A stretch of 64,000 nt of DNA from an uncultured Eubacteriales bacterium (GTDB lineage Bacteria; Bacillota; Clostridia; Christensenellales; Aristaeellaceae), in NCBI GenBank assembly GCA_900315585.1, contig OMZP01000001.1, forward strand, positions 51,772-115,771. The letters run 5' to 3'. The translations under genes and the position numbers were made by a program. Shown here piece after piece: positions 1-7,926 of the stretch (its first letter is position 1; every line of letters starts with the position of its first letter). The notes beneath the pieces are model-generated. The model was given only the letters and a program-made list of their open reading frames with translations, did not search any database and was not told the origin of the DNA.

Positions 1-714
1 CGATTGGACAAGGCCGTGGCCCTGGCCGGGTTGAGCCGCAGCGAGGCGCGCAAGGCGATTCAGGGCGGCCGGGTGCTGGTGGACGGAGCGCCCGTCCGGG
101 ACCCCGCCATGCAGGTGGAGCCGGGCCGGGTGCGCCTGGACGGCGGCGGGGTCATCGAGGCGGGGGAGCTGATCCTGATGGTGAACAAGCCCGCTGGAGT
201 GCTCACCGCCACGGAGGATCGCCGCTTTGAGACGGTGCTGGATCTGCTGCCGGAGCCTATGCGCCGCCGGGGCCTGGGGCCGGTAGGACGGCTGGATAAG
301 GACGTGACCGGGCTGGTGCTGCTCACCACCGACGGGCAGCTGGCCCACCGGTTGATCGCGCCGAAGTGGAAGGCGGAGAAGGTGTATCGCGCCCGGTGCC
401 AGGGGAGGCTGACCGGGGCGGACGCCGAGGCCTTCGCGGCGGGGCTGACCCTGTCTGACTTCACGGCCCTGCCCGCCAGGCTGGACATCCTGGAGGCGGG
501 GGAGGCGGAGTCCCTGGCGGACGTGACCCTCACCGAGGGCAAGTTTCACCAGGTGAAGCGGATGTTCGCCGCCGTGGGACACCCCCTCCTCGCCCTAGAG
601 CGCACGCGCATCGGCTGCGTGACCCTCGACCCCGCCCTGAAAGCGGGGGAGTGGCGCAGGCTGACGGAGGATGAGGCCGAAGGGCTGCGGAAGCTCTGCG
701 GAATGGATAGATAA
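1..714 (+). CDS. RsuA/RluB-family rRNA pseudouridine synthase (5' end outside window)
   Basis: This enzyme isomerises a specific uridine in rRNA to pseudouridine in the cytoplasm. An S4 RNA-binding domain occupies roughly residues 1-50. It is followed by the catalytic fold with GRLDKDVTGLVLLTTD, whose Asp (about residue 98 counted from the TTG at 4) is the family nucleophile. The frame is open to base 1 and the first codons read R-L-D-K, the usual start of the family (MRLDK), so the true ATG lies just before the window. The TTG at 4 is not the start. The methyltransferase gene follows 32 nt downstream and is probably cotranscribed. Whether the target is 16S or 23S rRNA cannot be told from sequence alone. 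Confidence 0.9.
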   Translation, partial: RLDKAVALAGLSRSEARKAIQGGRVLVDGAPVRDPAMQVEPGRVRLDGGGVIEAGELILMVNKPAGVLTATEDRRFETVLDLLPEPMRRRGLGPVGRLDKDVTGLVLLTTDGQLAHRLIAPKWKAEKVYRARCQGRLTGADAEAFAAGLTLSDFTALPARLDILEAGEAESLADVTLTEGKFHQVKRMFAAVGHPLLALERTRIGCVTLDPALKAGEWRRLTEDEAEGLRKLCGMDR

Positions 715-746
715 TGCTCCACTGAACAACGACCAAGGAGGCTCAT

Positions 747-1349
747 ATGTCAGATCATTACTATACCGCAAACCCCGCCTCCGCCCACGACGAGCGGCGG
801 GTGGCGCTGACGGCGCTGGGGAACGCGCTGGTCTTCACCACGGACGCGGGGGTGTTCTCCCGGGACGGGCTGGACAAGGGCACGGAGGCCCTGTTGAACG
901 CGCTGCCGGTGCCGATGGAGGGCCGGGTGCTGGACCTGGGCTGCGGCTGGGGCCCGGTGGGCGTGGCGTTGGGGAAGCGGTATCCGGCGCTGGAAATCGT
1001 GATGACCGACATCAACCTGCGGGCGGCGGAGCTGGCCCGGCGCAACCTGACCGCCAACGGCGTGAAAGCGCAGGTCGTGCAGGGAGACGGCTTCGCGGCG
1101 GTGGAGGGCAGCTTCGACGCCATCCTCACCAACCCGCCCATCCGCGCCGGAAAGGCGGTCATCTACGCCCTGTTCCGGGAGGCCAGGGAGCGCCTGAACT
1201 CCGGCGGGGCGCTGTACATCGTCATCCGCAAGCAGCAGGGCGCGCCCTCGGCGCTGAAGTTCCTGCGGGAGGTCTACGGCGAGGCCGAGGTGATCGACCG
1301 CAGCGGCGGCTTTCACGTGATCTGTGCGCGGGACGGGTTGAAAACCTAA
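747..1349 (+). CDS. class I SAM-dependent methyltransferase, RsmC/YbxB-like
   Basis: The 200-residue protein is a Rossmann-fold methyltransferase. The SAM-binding motif VLDLGCGWGPVGV is at residues 61-73, an acidic strand end (MTDIN) lies near 86-90, and the NPPIRAGK loop at 129-136 is the catalytic motif typical of small-subunit rRNA N2-guanine methylases of the RsmC/YbxB group. The start ATG has an AAGGAGG ribosome site about 6 nt upstream. Its position after a pseudouridine synthase supports an rRNA-modification role, but the exact base modified is inference. Its last codons overlap the promoter of glgP. Confidence 0.85.
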   Translation: MSDHYYTANPASAHDERRVALTALGNALVFTTDAGVFSRDGLDKGTEALLNALPVPMEGRVLDLGCGWGPVGVALGKRYPALEIVMTDINLRAAELARRNLTANGVKAQVVQGDGFAAVEGSFDAILTNPPIRAGKAVIYALFREARERLNSGGALYIVIRKQQGAPSALKFLREVYGEAEVIDRSGGFHVICARDGLKT

Positions 1350-1366
1350 CAAAAGGCTGCTATAAT
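1338..1366 (+). promoter_or_regulatory. sigma-A promoter of glgP
   Basis: TTGAAA (1338-1343), 17-nt spacer, TATAAT (1361-1366). The -35 box lies inside the end of the upstream methyltransferase gene, so glgP has its own start of transcription about 40 nt before its ATG. Confidence 0.8.
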
Positions 1367-1414
1367 ACTGGCATTGCACTGAAAAGGTTTGAACGAATGA
1401 GGAGGAAATGCGCC

Positions 1415-3670
1415 ATGAAGCAACCAACCCTTCGGGAATACATCGGAAGGCCGCTCAATGAACTGACGAAGCTGGAGCTGTTCAACGCCCTGCTGCGCTA
1501 TGCTGACGAGGCGGCGAAGGCCAAGGGCTTCAACACCGGCAAGAAGAAGCTGTATTACATCTCCGCCGAGTTTTTGATCGGCAAGCTGCTGAGCAACAAC
1601 CTGATCAACCTGGGCCTGTACGACGGGGTGAAGGCAGAGCTGGCGGCGGCGGGGCTGTCCCTTGCCGAGCTGGAGGAATTCGAGCTGGAGCCCTCCCTGG
1701 GCAACGGCGGCCTGGGCCGCCTGGCCGCCTGCTTCCTGGACAGCCTGGCCACCCTGGGCCTGCCCGCGGACGGCGTGGGCCTGGCCTACCACTGCGGGCT
1801 GTTCCGCCAGTGCTTTAAGGACAACAAGCAGTCCGAGACCCCGGACGGCTGGCTGCGCTGGGGCACAGAGAGCTGGATGCGCCGCACCGACACCCACTAC
1901 GACGTGCCCTTCGGCGGCATGACGCTCAGGAGCACGATGTATGAGATCGTCGTGACCGGCTACGACGGCCAGTGCGATCGTCTGCGCCTTTTCGACGTGG
2001 ACACCGCCGACGAACGCCTCATTAAGACCGGCATTGCCTTTGACCAGGCGGCGCTTGCGAAAAACCTGACGCTGTTCCTCTATCCGGACGATTCCACCGA
2101 CGCGGGTCGGCTGCTTCGGGTGTACCAGGAGTACTTCATGGTGGCCAACGCGGCGCGGCTGATCCTGGACGAGTGCGAGGCCAAGGGCGGCGACCTGCGG
2201 AACCTTTCGGACTACGCCGCGGTGCAGATCAACGACACCCACCCGACGCTGGTGATCCCGGAGCTGATCCGGCTGCTCGTTGAGCGGGGCATCGACGAGG
2301 ACGAGGCCATCGACATCGTCACCAAGGTCTGCGGCTACACCAACCACACCATCCTGGCCGAGGCCCTGGAGAAGTGGCCCATCGGCTACCTGGAGCAGGC
2401 CGTGCCCCACCTGCTGCCCATCATCCGGCGGCTGGACGAGGTGGCCAAGGGGCGCTGCGACGATCCCTTCACCCACGTGATCGACGGCGCGGGCTTTGTG
2501 CACATGGCGAATCTGGACATCCATTTCAGCCATTCCGTGAACGGCGTGGCCCGGCTGCACACCGAGATACTCAAGAACAGCGAGCTGGCGCCCTTCTACG
2601 CGCTGTACCCGGAGAAGTTCAACAACAAGACCAACGGCATCACCTTCCGCCGCTGGCTGATGAGCTGCAACCCGGAGCTGGCCGCCCTGATCGACGAGAC
2701 CATCGGAAAGGGCTGGCGCAAGGACGCGGACGAGCTGGAGAAGCTGTTGAAGCACGCGGGCGAGCCCGCGCTGCTGGAGCGGCTCTCCGCCGTGAAGCGG
2801 GTGAACAAGCAGCGGTTCGCCGACTGGATCTTCGACCACCAGGGCGCGGTGATCGACCCGGACTCCATATTCGACGTGCAGTCCAAGCGCCTGCACGAGT
2901 ACAAGCGCCAGCAGCTGAACCTGCTCTGGCTGATCCGGGAATACCTGCGCATCCGCCTGGGCGCGACCCCGAAGCGGCCCATCACCGCCATATTCGGCGC
3001 GAAGGCGGCCCCGGCCTACACCATCGCCAAGGACATCATCCACGCCATACTGTGCCTGAGCCAGGTGGTGGCGGAGGACCCGGTGGCGGGCAAGTGGCTG
3101 AAAATCGTGATGGTGGAGAACTACAACGTGGCCGCCGCGGAGAAGCTGATCCCCGCCTGTGACCTGTCCGAGCAGATCTCCCTGGCCTCCAAGGAGGCCA
3201 GCGGCACCGGCAACATGAAGTTCATGCTCAACGGCGCGGTCACCCTGGGCACCATGGACGGCGCGAACGTGGAGATTGCCGAGCTGGTGGGCGCGGAAAA
3301 CATCTATACCTTCGGCGCGTCCTCAGACGAGGTCATCGAGCGTTACCGCCGGGGCGACTACAATCCCCGGGAGTATCTGGCGGCCGACCCGGCCCTCAGC
3401 GCGGCGGTGGACTTCCTCACCGACGCGAAGATGCTCGCCGCGGGGGACGGCGGGTGCCTGAACCGGCTGAAGAACGAGCTGGAAAACAAGGATTGGTTCA
3501 TGACCTTCCCGGACTTCGCCGACTACTGCCGCGCCAAGTCCGAAGCCATCGCCGACTACGAGGACGCCGCCGCCTGGAGCAAAAAGGCCCTGACGAACAT
3601 CGCCAGGGCGGGCTACTTCTCCTCCGATCGCACCATCGAGCAGTACAACGAGGAGATTTGGAAGCTGTGA
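1415..3670 (+). CDS. glgP: glycogen/starch/maltodextrin phosphorylase
   Basis: This GT35-family enzyme releases glucose-1-phosphate from alpha-1,4-glucans. It has 751 residues, shorter than the 800-840 of E. coli and muscle enzymes. N-terminal hallmarks are EPSLGNGGLGRLAACFLDSL and the NDTHP motif. The pyridoxal-phosphate site EASGTGNMKFMLNG lies near residue 593, with the PLP lysine in NMKF at about 601, followed by LGTMDGANVEI. The chosen ATG has GGAGGAAA 6-7 nt upstream; an in-frame ATG at 1397 precedes that ribosome site and is rejected. The gene stands alone with its own promoter; no glycogen synthase or branching genes are nearby. Which glucan it uses cannot be decided here. Confidence 0.95.
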   Translation: MKQPTLREYIGRPLNELTKLELFNALLRYADEAAKAKGFNTGKKKLYYISAEFLIGKLLSNNLINLGLYDGVKAELAAAGLSLAELEEFELEPSLGNGGLGRLAACFLDSLATLGLPADGVGLAYHCGLFRQCFKDNKQSETPDGWLRWGTESWMRRTDTHYDVPFGGMTLRSTMYEIVVTGYDGQCDRLRLFDVDTADERLIKTGIAFDQAALAKNLTLFLYPDDSTDAGRLLRVYQEYFMVANAARLILDECEAKGGDLRNLSDYAAVQINDTHPTLVIPELIRLLVERGIDEDEAIDIVTKVCGYTNHTILAEALEKWPIGYLEQAVPHLLPIIRRLDEVAKGRCDDPFTHVIDGAGFVHMANLDIHFSHSVNGVARLHTEILKNSELAPFYALYPEKFNNKTNGITFRRWLMSCNPELAALIDETIGKGWRKDADELEKLLKHAGEPALLERLSAVKRVNKQRFADWIFDHQGAVIDPDSIFDVQSKRLHEYKRQQLNLLWLIREYLRIRLGATPKRPITAIFGAKAAPAYTIAKDIIHAILCLSQVVAEDPVAGKWLKIVMVENYNVAAAEKLIPACDLSEQISLASKEASGTGNMKFMLNGAVTLGTMDGANVEIAELVGAENIYTFGASSDEVIERYRRGDYNPREYLAADPALSAAVDFLTDAKMLAAGDGGCLNRLKNELENKDWFMTFPDFADYCRAKSEAIADYEDAAAWSKKALTNIARAGYFSSDRTIEQYNEEIWKL

Positions 3671-3673
3671 TTG

Positions 3674-3941
3674 GAAATTAGGAATGAGGAATTAGGAATG
3701 AGGAATTGAGGTGCAAATCCCTACGGGATTTGATTGAACGAGACCCGGATTGCCACGTCGCTGCGCTCCTCGCAATGACGTCACTGTAGATCGCGCCATT
3801 TCAACAGAAACGACGCATGGAAACAGAACGACGTCATTGCGAGGAGGGCTTCAGCCCGACGTGGCAATCCGGGTCCTTTTGAATTCCGGAAATCCGTCAG
3901 GATTTCATCCGCAATTCCTCATTCCTCATTCCTCATTGCCT
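3674..3941. repeat. nested palindromic intergenic repeat (AGGAATG heptamers plus GGATTGCCACGTC family)
   Basis: The outer arms are AGGAATG/AGGAATT heptamer runs plus AAATCCCTACGGGATTTG on the left. They are mirrored on the right by GGAAATCCGTCAGGATTTC and ATTCCTC heptamers. The inner arms are GGATTGCCACGTCGCTGCG on the left and CGACGTGGCAATCC on the right, each next to a TGACGTCA-like core (about 3776-3835). The whole unit can fold into one long hairpin. There is no coding potential. Confidence 0.8.
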
Positions 3942-4470
3942 ATTTGAACACCTTCGGCCGGATCTTCTTCAAATACAGCACGGCCACGATGCCCAGCAGC
4001 CGGTCGTAGACGAGCAGCGTGACGTTGGCCAGCAGGATGAACGCGATGAGCATGGCGCGGCCCATCTCCCGGTATTCGGCGATCACCTGGTCCATGCGGA
4101 ACACATAGAAGATCATCGCCGCCATGGCCCCGGCGCACAGGTTCCAGAGCGCAAGCTTCACCGGGACGCCTTTCGGCCCCGGAAGCCTTGCCTCCAGCCG
4201 CCACTTCATCGCCGGGTACCAGCCCAGGAACGCGAACAGCAGCGCCGCCTCCTTGTCCGGGCACAGGATCAGCGAGAGGGCGCTCACGGCGATCCACGCG
4301 CCCAGGGCGAACTTCTGCCCGCCCTCGGCAAACACCGGGATCAGCAGCAGCCCCGCCGCCGCCGGACCCGCGAACGTCGCCGCTGGAATCACCCCGCCCA
4401 TCAGCAGTATCGCTACCGCCAGCGCCACCATCATGCCGCTCACGGCGACGCGCCGGGTTGCTTTATTCAT
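3940..4470 (-). CDS. small integral membrane protein, function unknown
   Basis: This 176-residue protein is very hydrophobic, with five to six predicted membrane segments (about residues 8-28, 35-48, 55-70, 76-90, 107-125, 138-162) and a basic C-terminus. The overall pattern resembles ECF-transporter S-component-like or DUF-type membrane proteins of Firmicutes, but I see no diagnostic substrate motif and assign no function. The ATG at 4470 is preceded 9 nt upstream by GGAGG. That ribosome site is embedded in the 3' arm of a 14-bp hairpin (see separate entry), suggesting translational control. The stop codon lies at the edge of the upstream repeat. Confidence 0.7.
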   Translation of the reverse strand: MNKATRRVAVSGMMVALAVAILLMGGVIPAATFAGPAAAGLLLIPVFAEGGQKFALGAWIAVSALSLILCPDKEAALLFAFLGWYPAMKWRLEARLPGPKGVPVKLALWNLCAGAMAAMIFYVFRMDQVIAEYREMGRAMLIAFILLANVTLLVYDRLLGIVAVLYLKKIRPKVFK

Positions 4471-4472
4471 GA

Positions 4473-4517
4473 GAAACCGCCTCCGCTTGGCATATTCGCC
4501 ACCGCGGAGGCGGTTTC
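4473..4517 (-). promoter_or_regulatory. hairpin sequestering the ribosome site of the 3940-4470 gene
   Basis: A perfect 14-bp inverted repeat, GAAACCGCCTCCGC / GCGGAGGCGGTTTC, with a 17-nt loop. Read on the minus strand, the GGAGG of the downstream gene lies in the 3' arm and the ATG follows 3 nt after the stem. There is no T-run after the stem, so it is a poor intrinsic terminator for the upstream HNH gene and fits a translational switch better. Confidence 0.55.
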
Positions 4518-4537
4518 CTGCTTTTGGGAGCGGGCTG

Positions 4538-5683
4538 TTACAGAGCGGACTTTTTCAGGTTGCACGCCCGACAGAGCATTTGTCCGTTTTCAAGCGTGGT
4601 GGGACCGCCCTTGCTCCAGGGCTTGACGTGATCCGCGTCCATTTCACGAAGCTCAAAATGCTGCTTGCACATATTGCACAAACCGCCCTGTCGGGCATAC
4701 ATGGTCTTTTTCTCGGAATCCGAGAAGGTGCGCAGATTCAGCACGCGCTCGTCTTCGCGCCTGCGCTTGGAGAGCAGGTAGGGATAGATGCCCTTTTTGG
4801 CCTTCACTTCATCGTCGGCCATCAACGCTGCCACTTCCATCTGTATGAGGTCGGGGTCAATGTTGTCGTCCTTGTGCCGGTTGTAGAGCAAGCCCCAATC
4901 GACGCCCTTCATGGATGGGTCAAACTTGCCGAACACCTTTTTGACCCACGAAAAGACATCTTCAAAGTATTTCCATAGCGCATCGGCGTTGGCGTCCTTG
5001 CGGTGCTTCATCATATACACGCGCACCGCGTCCTTGCCGGTGATGCCCTCTGCATCCGCGGCCCAGCGAAACACGGTTTCAAGGTATTTCTGGCGGATAC
5101 ATTCACCGGCCATATACTTGCCGTAATGCTTATAGGCAGCACAATTTGCCCGACTGAAAACCGACTTGGCGTCCGTAACCCATGCGCAGTGCAGCACAGC
5201 GTTCAGAATTTCCTGCTTTTCCAGTTCCTCCCCTGCGATGTTGATGATCTCAAACCATTCGATCTTTTCCTGTTCCGTACCCTCGCAGATGTAGACCATC
5301 AGCTCGTAATCCAGAAAGGCCTTCAACTGATCGTCGAACAGGTTCGGAAAGTTCACCGTGTTGAAGCCGCCGGTGCTGGAGGGCAGCTTGACGGAGAATC
5401 GGTTTTGGGCGTAGCGGCATATGGAGATGATGCGCTGCTGGCCGTCCAATACCTCATAGGTGCCATCCTTGCGGTCAACGAAGTACATGATGTTCAGCGG
5501 AAAACCGTGCAGCACCGTGTTGATGACGGCGTCCCGCTGGCCTTCGCCATAGACGTATTCACGCTGATATTCGGGGCGCACGTCCAGCTTTCCGCCCCAG
5601 GCCGTCACCTTTCCCGTGGAATCGTCTTCACAATATCCCTGTATCAGATCAGCCACGGGAACCTTAATCATATCGATTTTCAA
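4538..5683 (-). CDS. DUF262 domain protein with C-terminal HNH endonuclease (GmrSD-like)
   Basis: The 381-residue protein has a ParB-like DUF262 domain with RPEYQREY (36-43) and VLDGQQR (78-84), which in GmrS-type nucleases bind and hydrolyse nucleotide. It ends in an HNH nuclease with CNMC (336-339), DADHVKPWSKGG (DH at 351-352) and CRAC (371-374), a zinc-ribbon HNH motif that appears intact. The start is a TTG about 11 nt after GGAGG and 5 nt after the methylase stop; ATG at codon 5 is an alternative. Families of this type cleave DNA in restriction and type IV defence. Pairing with an adjacent adenine methylase suggests a protected restriction system (inference). Codon use is AT-richer than in the flanks. 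Confidence 0.85.
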   Translation of the reverse strand: MKIDMIKVPVADLIQGYCEDDSTGKVTAWGGKLDVRPEYQREYVYGEGQRDAVINTVLHGFPLNIMYFVDRKDGTYEVLDGQQRIISICRYAQNRFSVKLPSSTGGFNTVNFPNLFDDQLKAFLDYELMVYICEGTEQEKIEWFEIINIAGEELEKQEILNAVLHCAWVTDAKSVFSRANCAAYKHYGKYMAGECIRQKYLETVFRWAADAEGITGKDAVRVYMMKHRKDANADALWKYFEDVFSWVKKVFGKFDPSMKGVDWGLLYNRHKDDNIDPDLIQMEVAALMADDEVKAKKGIYPYLLSKRRREDERVLNLRTFSDSEKKTMYARQGGLCNMCKQHFELREMDADHVKPWSKGGPTTLENGQMLCRACNLKKSAL

Positions 5684-5688
5684 TTATA

Positions 5689-6672
5689 TCACTTCCTCCG
5701 AATGAAAATCCGTTTGTAAACACGCTTACCGTGAATCATGCCCTGAGCTATCTTTGATTCTACAATCCATAGCCCATTCGAGAACCCTTTCCCTTCACTT
5801 TCCGTTGCACCGAGGATTTCAAATTGGTCAGGGTTATAAGCCGTCATAAAAGTGAGCGGCACACCCATAGCACCATCGTAATCGTACGGTATATCAGCTA
5901 TACGCGAAACCTCGATGGCTGTGTAGTTATCGTACTTCGGATAATTCTCTTCGTGTCCGACATAATAATTTCCGCGTAAGTCCATCCTCACATGCCTCTT
6001 TGGGATATCGAGATTGGTATACCATGTGCAATTTCTAAAATGCACCAATCCCGTTTCTGGATTGTAGACGCCCGCCGCGTAATCACCGGTGCTCTCTGCC
6101 GGAACACGGAAATAGGCGTCTCCATGATTAAAACCATATCCCAGCCACATTTTATCGTTCATCAACAAAGGAAATATTTCTTTATAGGTGATTGCGTTCT
6201 GCGGGCCGATGATGACGAATTTCTTCTCATATTCCATCAGCTGTGTCACATATTCCCTGAACAGGCTGAAAGGGGGATTGGTGACGACGATGTCCGCCTG
6301 TTTCAGGAGCTCGATGCAGGCCGCGCTTCTGAAATCCCCATTGCAGGGAATCTGGGTGATGGTCGGCTCGTCCCGCCAGTCCACAACGCCGTCGCCATTG
6401 GTGTCTTCGCTGATTTCCAGCATATAGGCATAGTTCTTCTCGTCGGGTTCGTAGTGGGTGGCAATCAGCTTCTTTAGACCCCAGGGACGGAAATTGCGCA
6501 TGAAGAACTGCCAGAACTCCGAGGTCACCGGGTCGTCGCAGTTGCAGTAGACCACTTTATTCCTGAAATGGTCGGCGTAGTGGCTCAGCTCGTTTTCTAT
6601 ATCCTCGCGTCGGGTGTAAAACTCGTCCTTCTTCGTCTTCTTGGCCGCGTGAAGGCTTTTGTTGCTTGCCAT
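5689..6672 (-). CDS. EcoRI-family adenine-specific DNA methyltransferase
   Basis: The 327-residue protein carries the N6-adenine methylase catalytic motif NPPF at residues 132-135 (DIVVTNPPFSLFREYV). The N-terminal KDEFYTRREDIENEL and the VYCNCDDPVTSEFWQFF segment are typical of the EcoRI-methylase family. It would transfer a methyl group from SAM to adenine in DNA and probably protects the host from the adjacent DUF262-HNH nuclease, whose gene follows 5 nt downstream. The start ATG has a weak GGGGGA ribosome site. The promoter region overlaps palindromic operators. Recognition sequence unknown. Base composition is clearly AT-richer than neighbouring genes, consistent with transfer. Confidence 0.88.
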   Translation of the reverse strand: MASNKSLHAAKKTKKDEFYTRREDIENELSHYADHFRNKVVYCNCDDPVTSEFWQFFMRNFRPWGLKKLIATHYEPDEKNYAYMLEISEDTNGDGVVDWRDEPTITQIPCNGDFRSAACIELLKQADIVVTNPPFSLFREYVTQLMEYEKKFVIIGPQNAITYKEIFPLLMNDKMWLGYGFNHGDAYFRVPAESTGDYAAGVYNPETGLVHFRNCTWYTNLDIPKRHVRMDLRGNYYVGHEENYPKYDNYTAIEVSRIADIPYDYDGAMGVPLTFMTAYNPDQFEILGATESEGKGFSNGLWIVESKIAQGMIHGKRVYKRIFIRRK

Positions 6673-6705
6673 GGGAAGTCCCCCTTGCAGATCATACTTT
6701 CGAGA

Positions 6706-6729
6706 ATATTAGTGATATATCACTAATAT
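6706..6729. promoter_or_regulatory. operator 1: perfect 24-nt palindrome centred on TTAGTGATATATCACTAA
   Basis: A perfect palindrome with core TTAGTGATATATCACTAA. It overlaps a plausible minus-strand -10 box TATATT (6725-6730) of the methylase operon, whose -35 TTCACT (6748-6753) lies 17 nt upstream. It is the likely binding site of the divergent XRE regulator. Confidence 0.75.
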
Positions 6730-6744
6730 AGCACAAATTTGTCG

Positions 6745-6764
6745 ATTAGTGAAGTATCACTAAT
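6745..6764. promoter_or_regulatory. operator 2: ATTAGTGAAGTATCACTAAT
   Basis: Same half-sites as operator 1 (TTAGTGA / TCACTAA) with an altered centre. Its centre is 37 nt from that of operator 1. It lies between a candidate -35 (TTGTCG, 6739-6744) and -10 (TAATAT, 6761-6766) of the regulator gene and covers the -35 of the methylase promoter. Confidence 0.7.
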
Positions 6765-6787
6765 ATTAATATTTCCGAACCCCTATC

Positions 6788-6805
6788 TTAGTGATAGATC
6801 ACTTG
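6788..6805. promoter_or_regulatory. operator 3: TTAGTGATAGATCACTTG
   Basis: The left half-site is intact and the right half is degenerate (TCACTTG). It is placed 42 nt from operator 2, just before the GAAGGGGG ribosome site of the regulator, as expected of a low-affinity autoregulatory site. Confidence 0.6.
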
Positions 6806-6819
6806 AAGGGGGACAAAGC

Positions 6820-7062
6820 ATGACTACGCAGCAAACCGTCGCGGCTCGAATACGAGAATTGTGTAAGCAACGAGGAATTACGCCAAACGGATTGGCGTAT
6901 TTATCGGCGGTTTCACAGAGCACGATCAAGAGTATATTGAATGGAGAAAGCCAAAACCCGGGCGTTATCACACTTAAGAAACTATGTGATGCTTTTGAAA
7001 TCACGTTGGGAGAGTTTTTCTCGACTCCTTCATTTGATGAGCTGGAACAAGAAATAAAGTAG
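6820..7062 (+). CDS. XRE-family transcriptional regulator of the R-M-like cassette (C-protein-like)
   Basis: The 80-residue single-domain helix-turn-helix protein has a lambda-repressor-type fold spanning about residues 8-62 (VSQSTIKSILNGESQNP includes the recognition helix). It has the size of controller (C) proteins of restriction-modification systems. It is transcribed away from the methylase/nuclease operon across a region with three near-identical palindromes. It therefore probably represses or times both transcripts. The ATG at 6820 has GAAGGGGG 7 nt upstream; the longer open frame from 6739 would run through the operators and is rejected. AT-rich like its partners. Confidence 0.85.
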   Translation: MTTQQTVAARIRELCKQRGITPNGLAYLSAVSQSTIKSILNGESQNPGVITLKKLCDAFEITLGEFFSTPSFDELEQEIK

Positions 7063-7097
7063 GAGTGTTTGCGCTTTTCTTTTCCCTGCGCATCGTG

Positions 7098-7103
7098 TAT
7101 AAT
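7098..7103 (+). promoter_or_regulatory. -10 box before the short-chain dehydrogenase
   Basis: TATAAT preceded directly by TG (GTGTATAAT). A matching -35 at the right distance is weak (TTTTCT, 7075-7080). Transcription would begin about 25-30 nt before the ATG at 7138. Confidence 0.5.
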
Positions 7104-7137
7104 AATATACAAATGAAATCATCCTGGAGGGGATACC

Positions 7138-7926
7138 ATGGAGAAGGTCGTCATACTCACCGGCGGGACCAGCGGCATCGGCCAGGCCACGGTGCGGCAG
7201 CTGCGAGAGAAGGGCTGCAGGGTGTACGAGTTCAGCCGCCGGGACGCGGCGGACCCGATGCACTTCAGCGTGGACGTGACCGACGCGGCACAGGTGAAGG
7301 CCGCGGCGGAGGCGGTGTTTGAGAAGGAGGGGCGGATCGATCTGCTCATCAACAACGCGGGCTTCGGCATCTCCGGTGCCATGGAGTTCACCGACAGCGC
7401 CGACGCCCACCGGCTGATGGAGGTCAACCTGTTCGGCATGGACAACGCCATCAAGGCCGTGCTGCCCCACATGCGCAAGGCCGGCTCGGGCCGCATCGTG
7501 AACATCTCCAGCGTCGCGGGCGTGTTCGCCATCCCGTTCCAGGCCTGGTATTCCATCTCCAAGGCCGCGGTGCGCTCGCTGACGATGGCGCTGTACAACG
7601 AGGTCGCGCCCTACGGCGTCGAGGTGTGCAGCGTGATGCCCGGCGACATCAGGACCGGCTTCACCGCCGCCCGCAAGAAGAGTACGGCCGGGGACGGCGA
7701 GTACGGCGGGCGCATCTCCGCCTCCGTGGCGAAGATGGAGAAGGACGAGAAGAACGGCATGACGCCCCAGGCCGCCGCCAAGACCATCGTGAAGGTGGCG
7801 CTTCAAAAGGGCCGGGTGAAGCCCTATTACACCATCGGCTTTTCCTACAAGTTCCTCGTGCTGCTGGACAGCCTGCTGCCCTGCCGGACGGTGCGGTGGC
7901 TGCTGGGGTTGCTGTATGGAAAATAG
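7138..7926 (+). CDS. short-chain dehydrogenase/reductase (SDR family)
   Basis: A classical SDR of 262 residues with the NAD(P)-binding TGGTSGIG at 8-15, NNAG at 72-75, and the catalytic Ser (124/125), Tyr138 and Lys142 in YSISK. It oxidises or reduces an alcohol/carbonyl using NAD(P)H; the substrate cannot be predicted. The C-terminal 40 residues (KPYYTIGFSYKFLVLLDSLLP) are hydrophobic and may sit on the membrane, as in SDRs acting on lipids. The ribosome site GGAGGGG lies 7 nt before the ATG. It has a typical host GC content, unlike the cassette just upstream. Confidence 0.88.
   Translation: MEKVVILTGGTSGIGQATVRQLREKGCRVYEFSRRDAADPMHFSVDVTDAAQVKAAAEAVFEKEGRIDLLINNAGFGISGAMEFTDSADAHRLMEVNLFGMDNAIKAVLPHMRKAGSGRIVNISSVAGVFAIPFQAWYSISKAAVRSLTMALYNEVAPYGVEVCSVMPGDIRTGFTAARKKSTAGDGEYGGRISASVAKMEKDEKNGMTPQAAAKTIVKVALQKGRVKPYYTIGFSYKFLVLLDSLLPCRTVRWLLGLLYGK

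Noticed and set aside
671..1414. N-terminal extension of glycogen phosphorylase by about 248 codons
   Set aside because: It overlaps the methyltransferase gene in another frame; a consensus promoter and ribosome site support ATG 1415.
4473..4517. Classic intrinsic terminator for the HNH gene
   Set aside because: No T-run follows the stem on the minus strand and the downstream ribosome site is inside it; kept as a regulatory hairpin instead.
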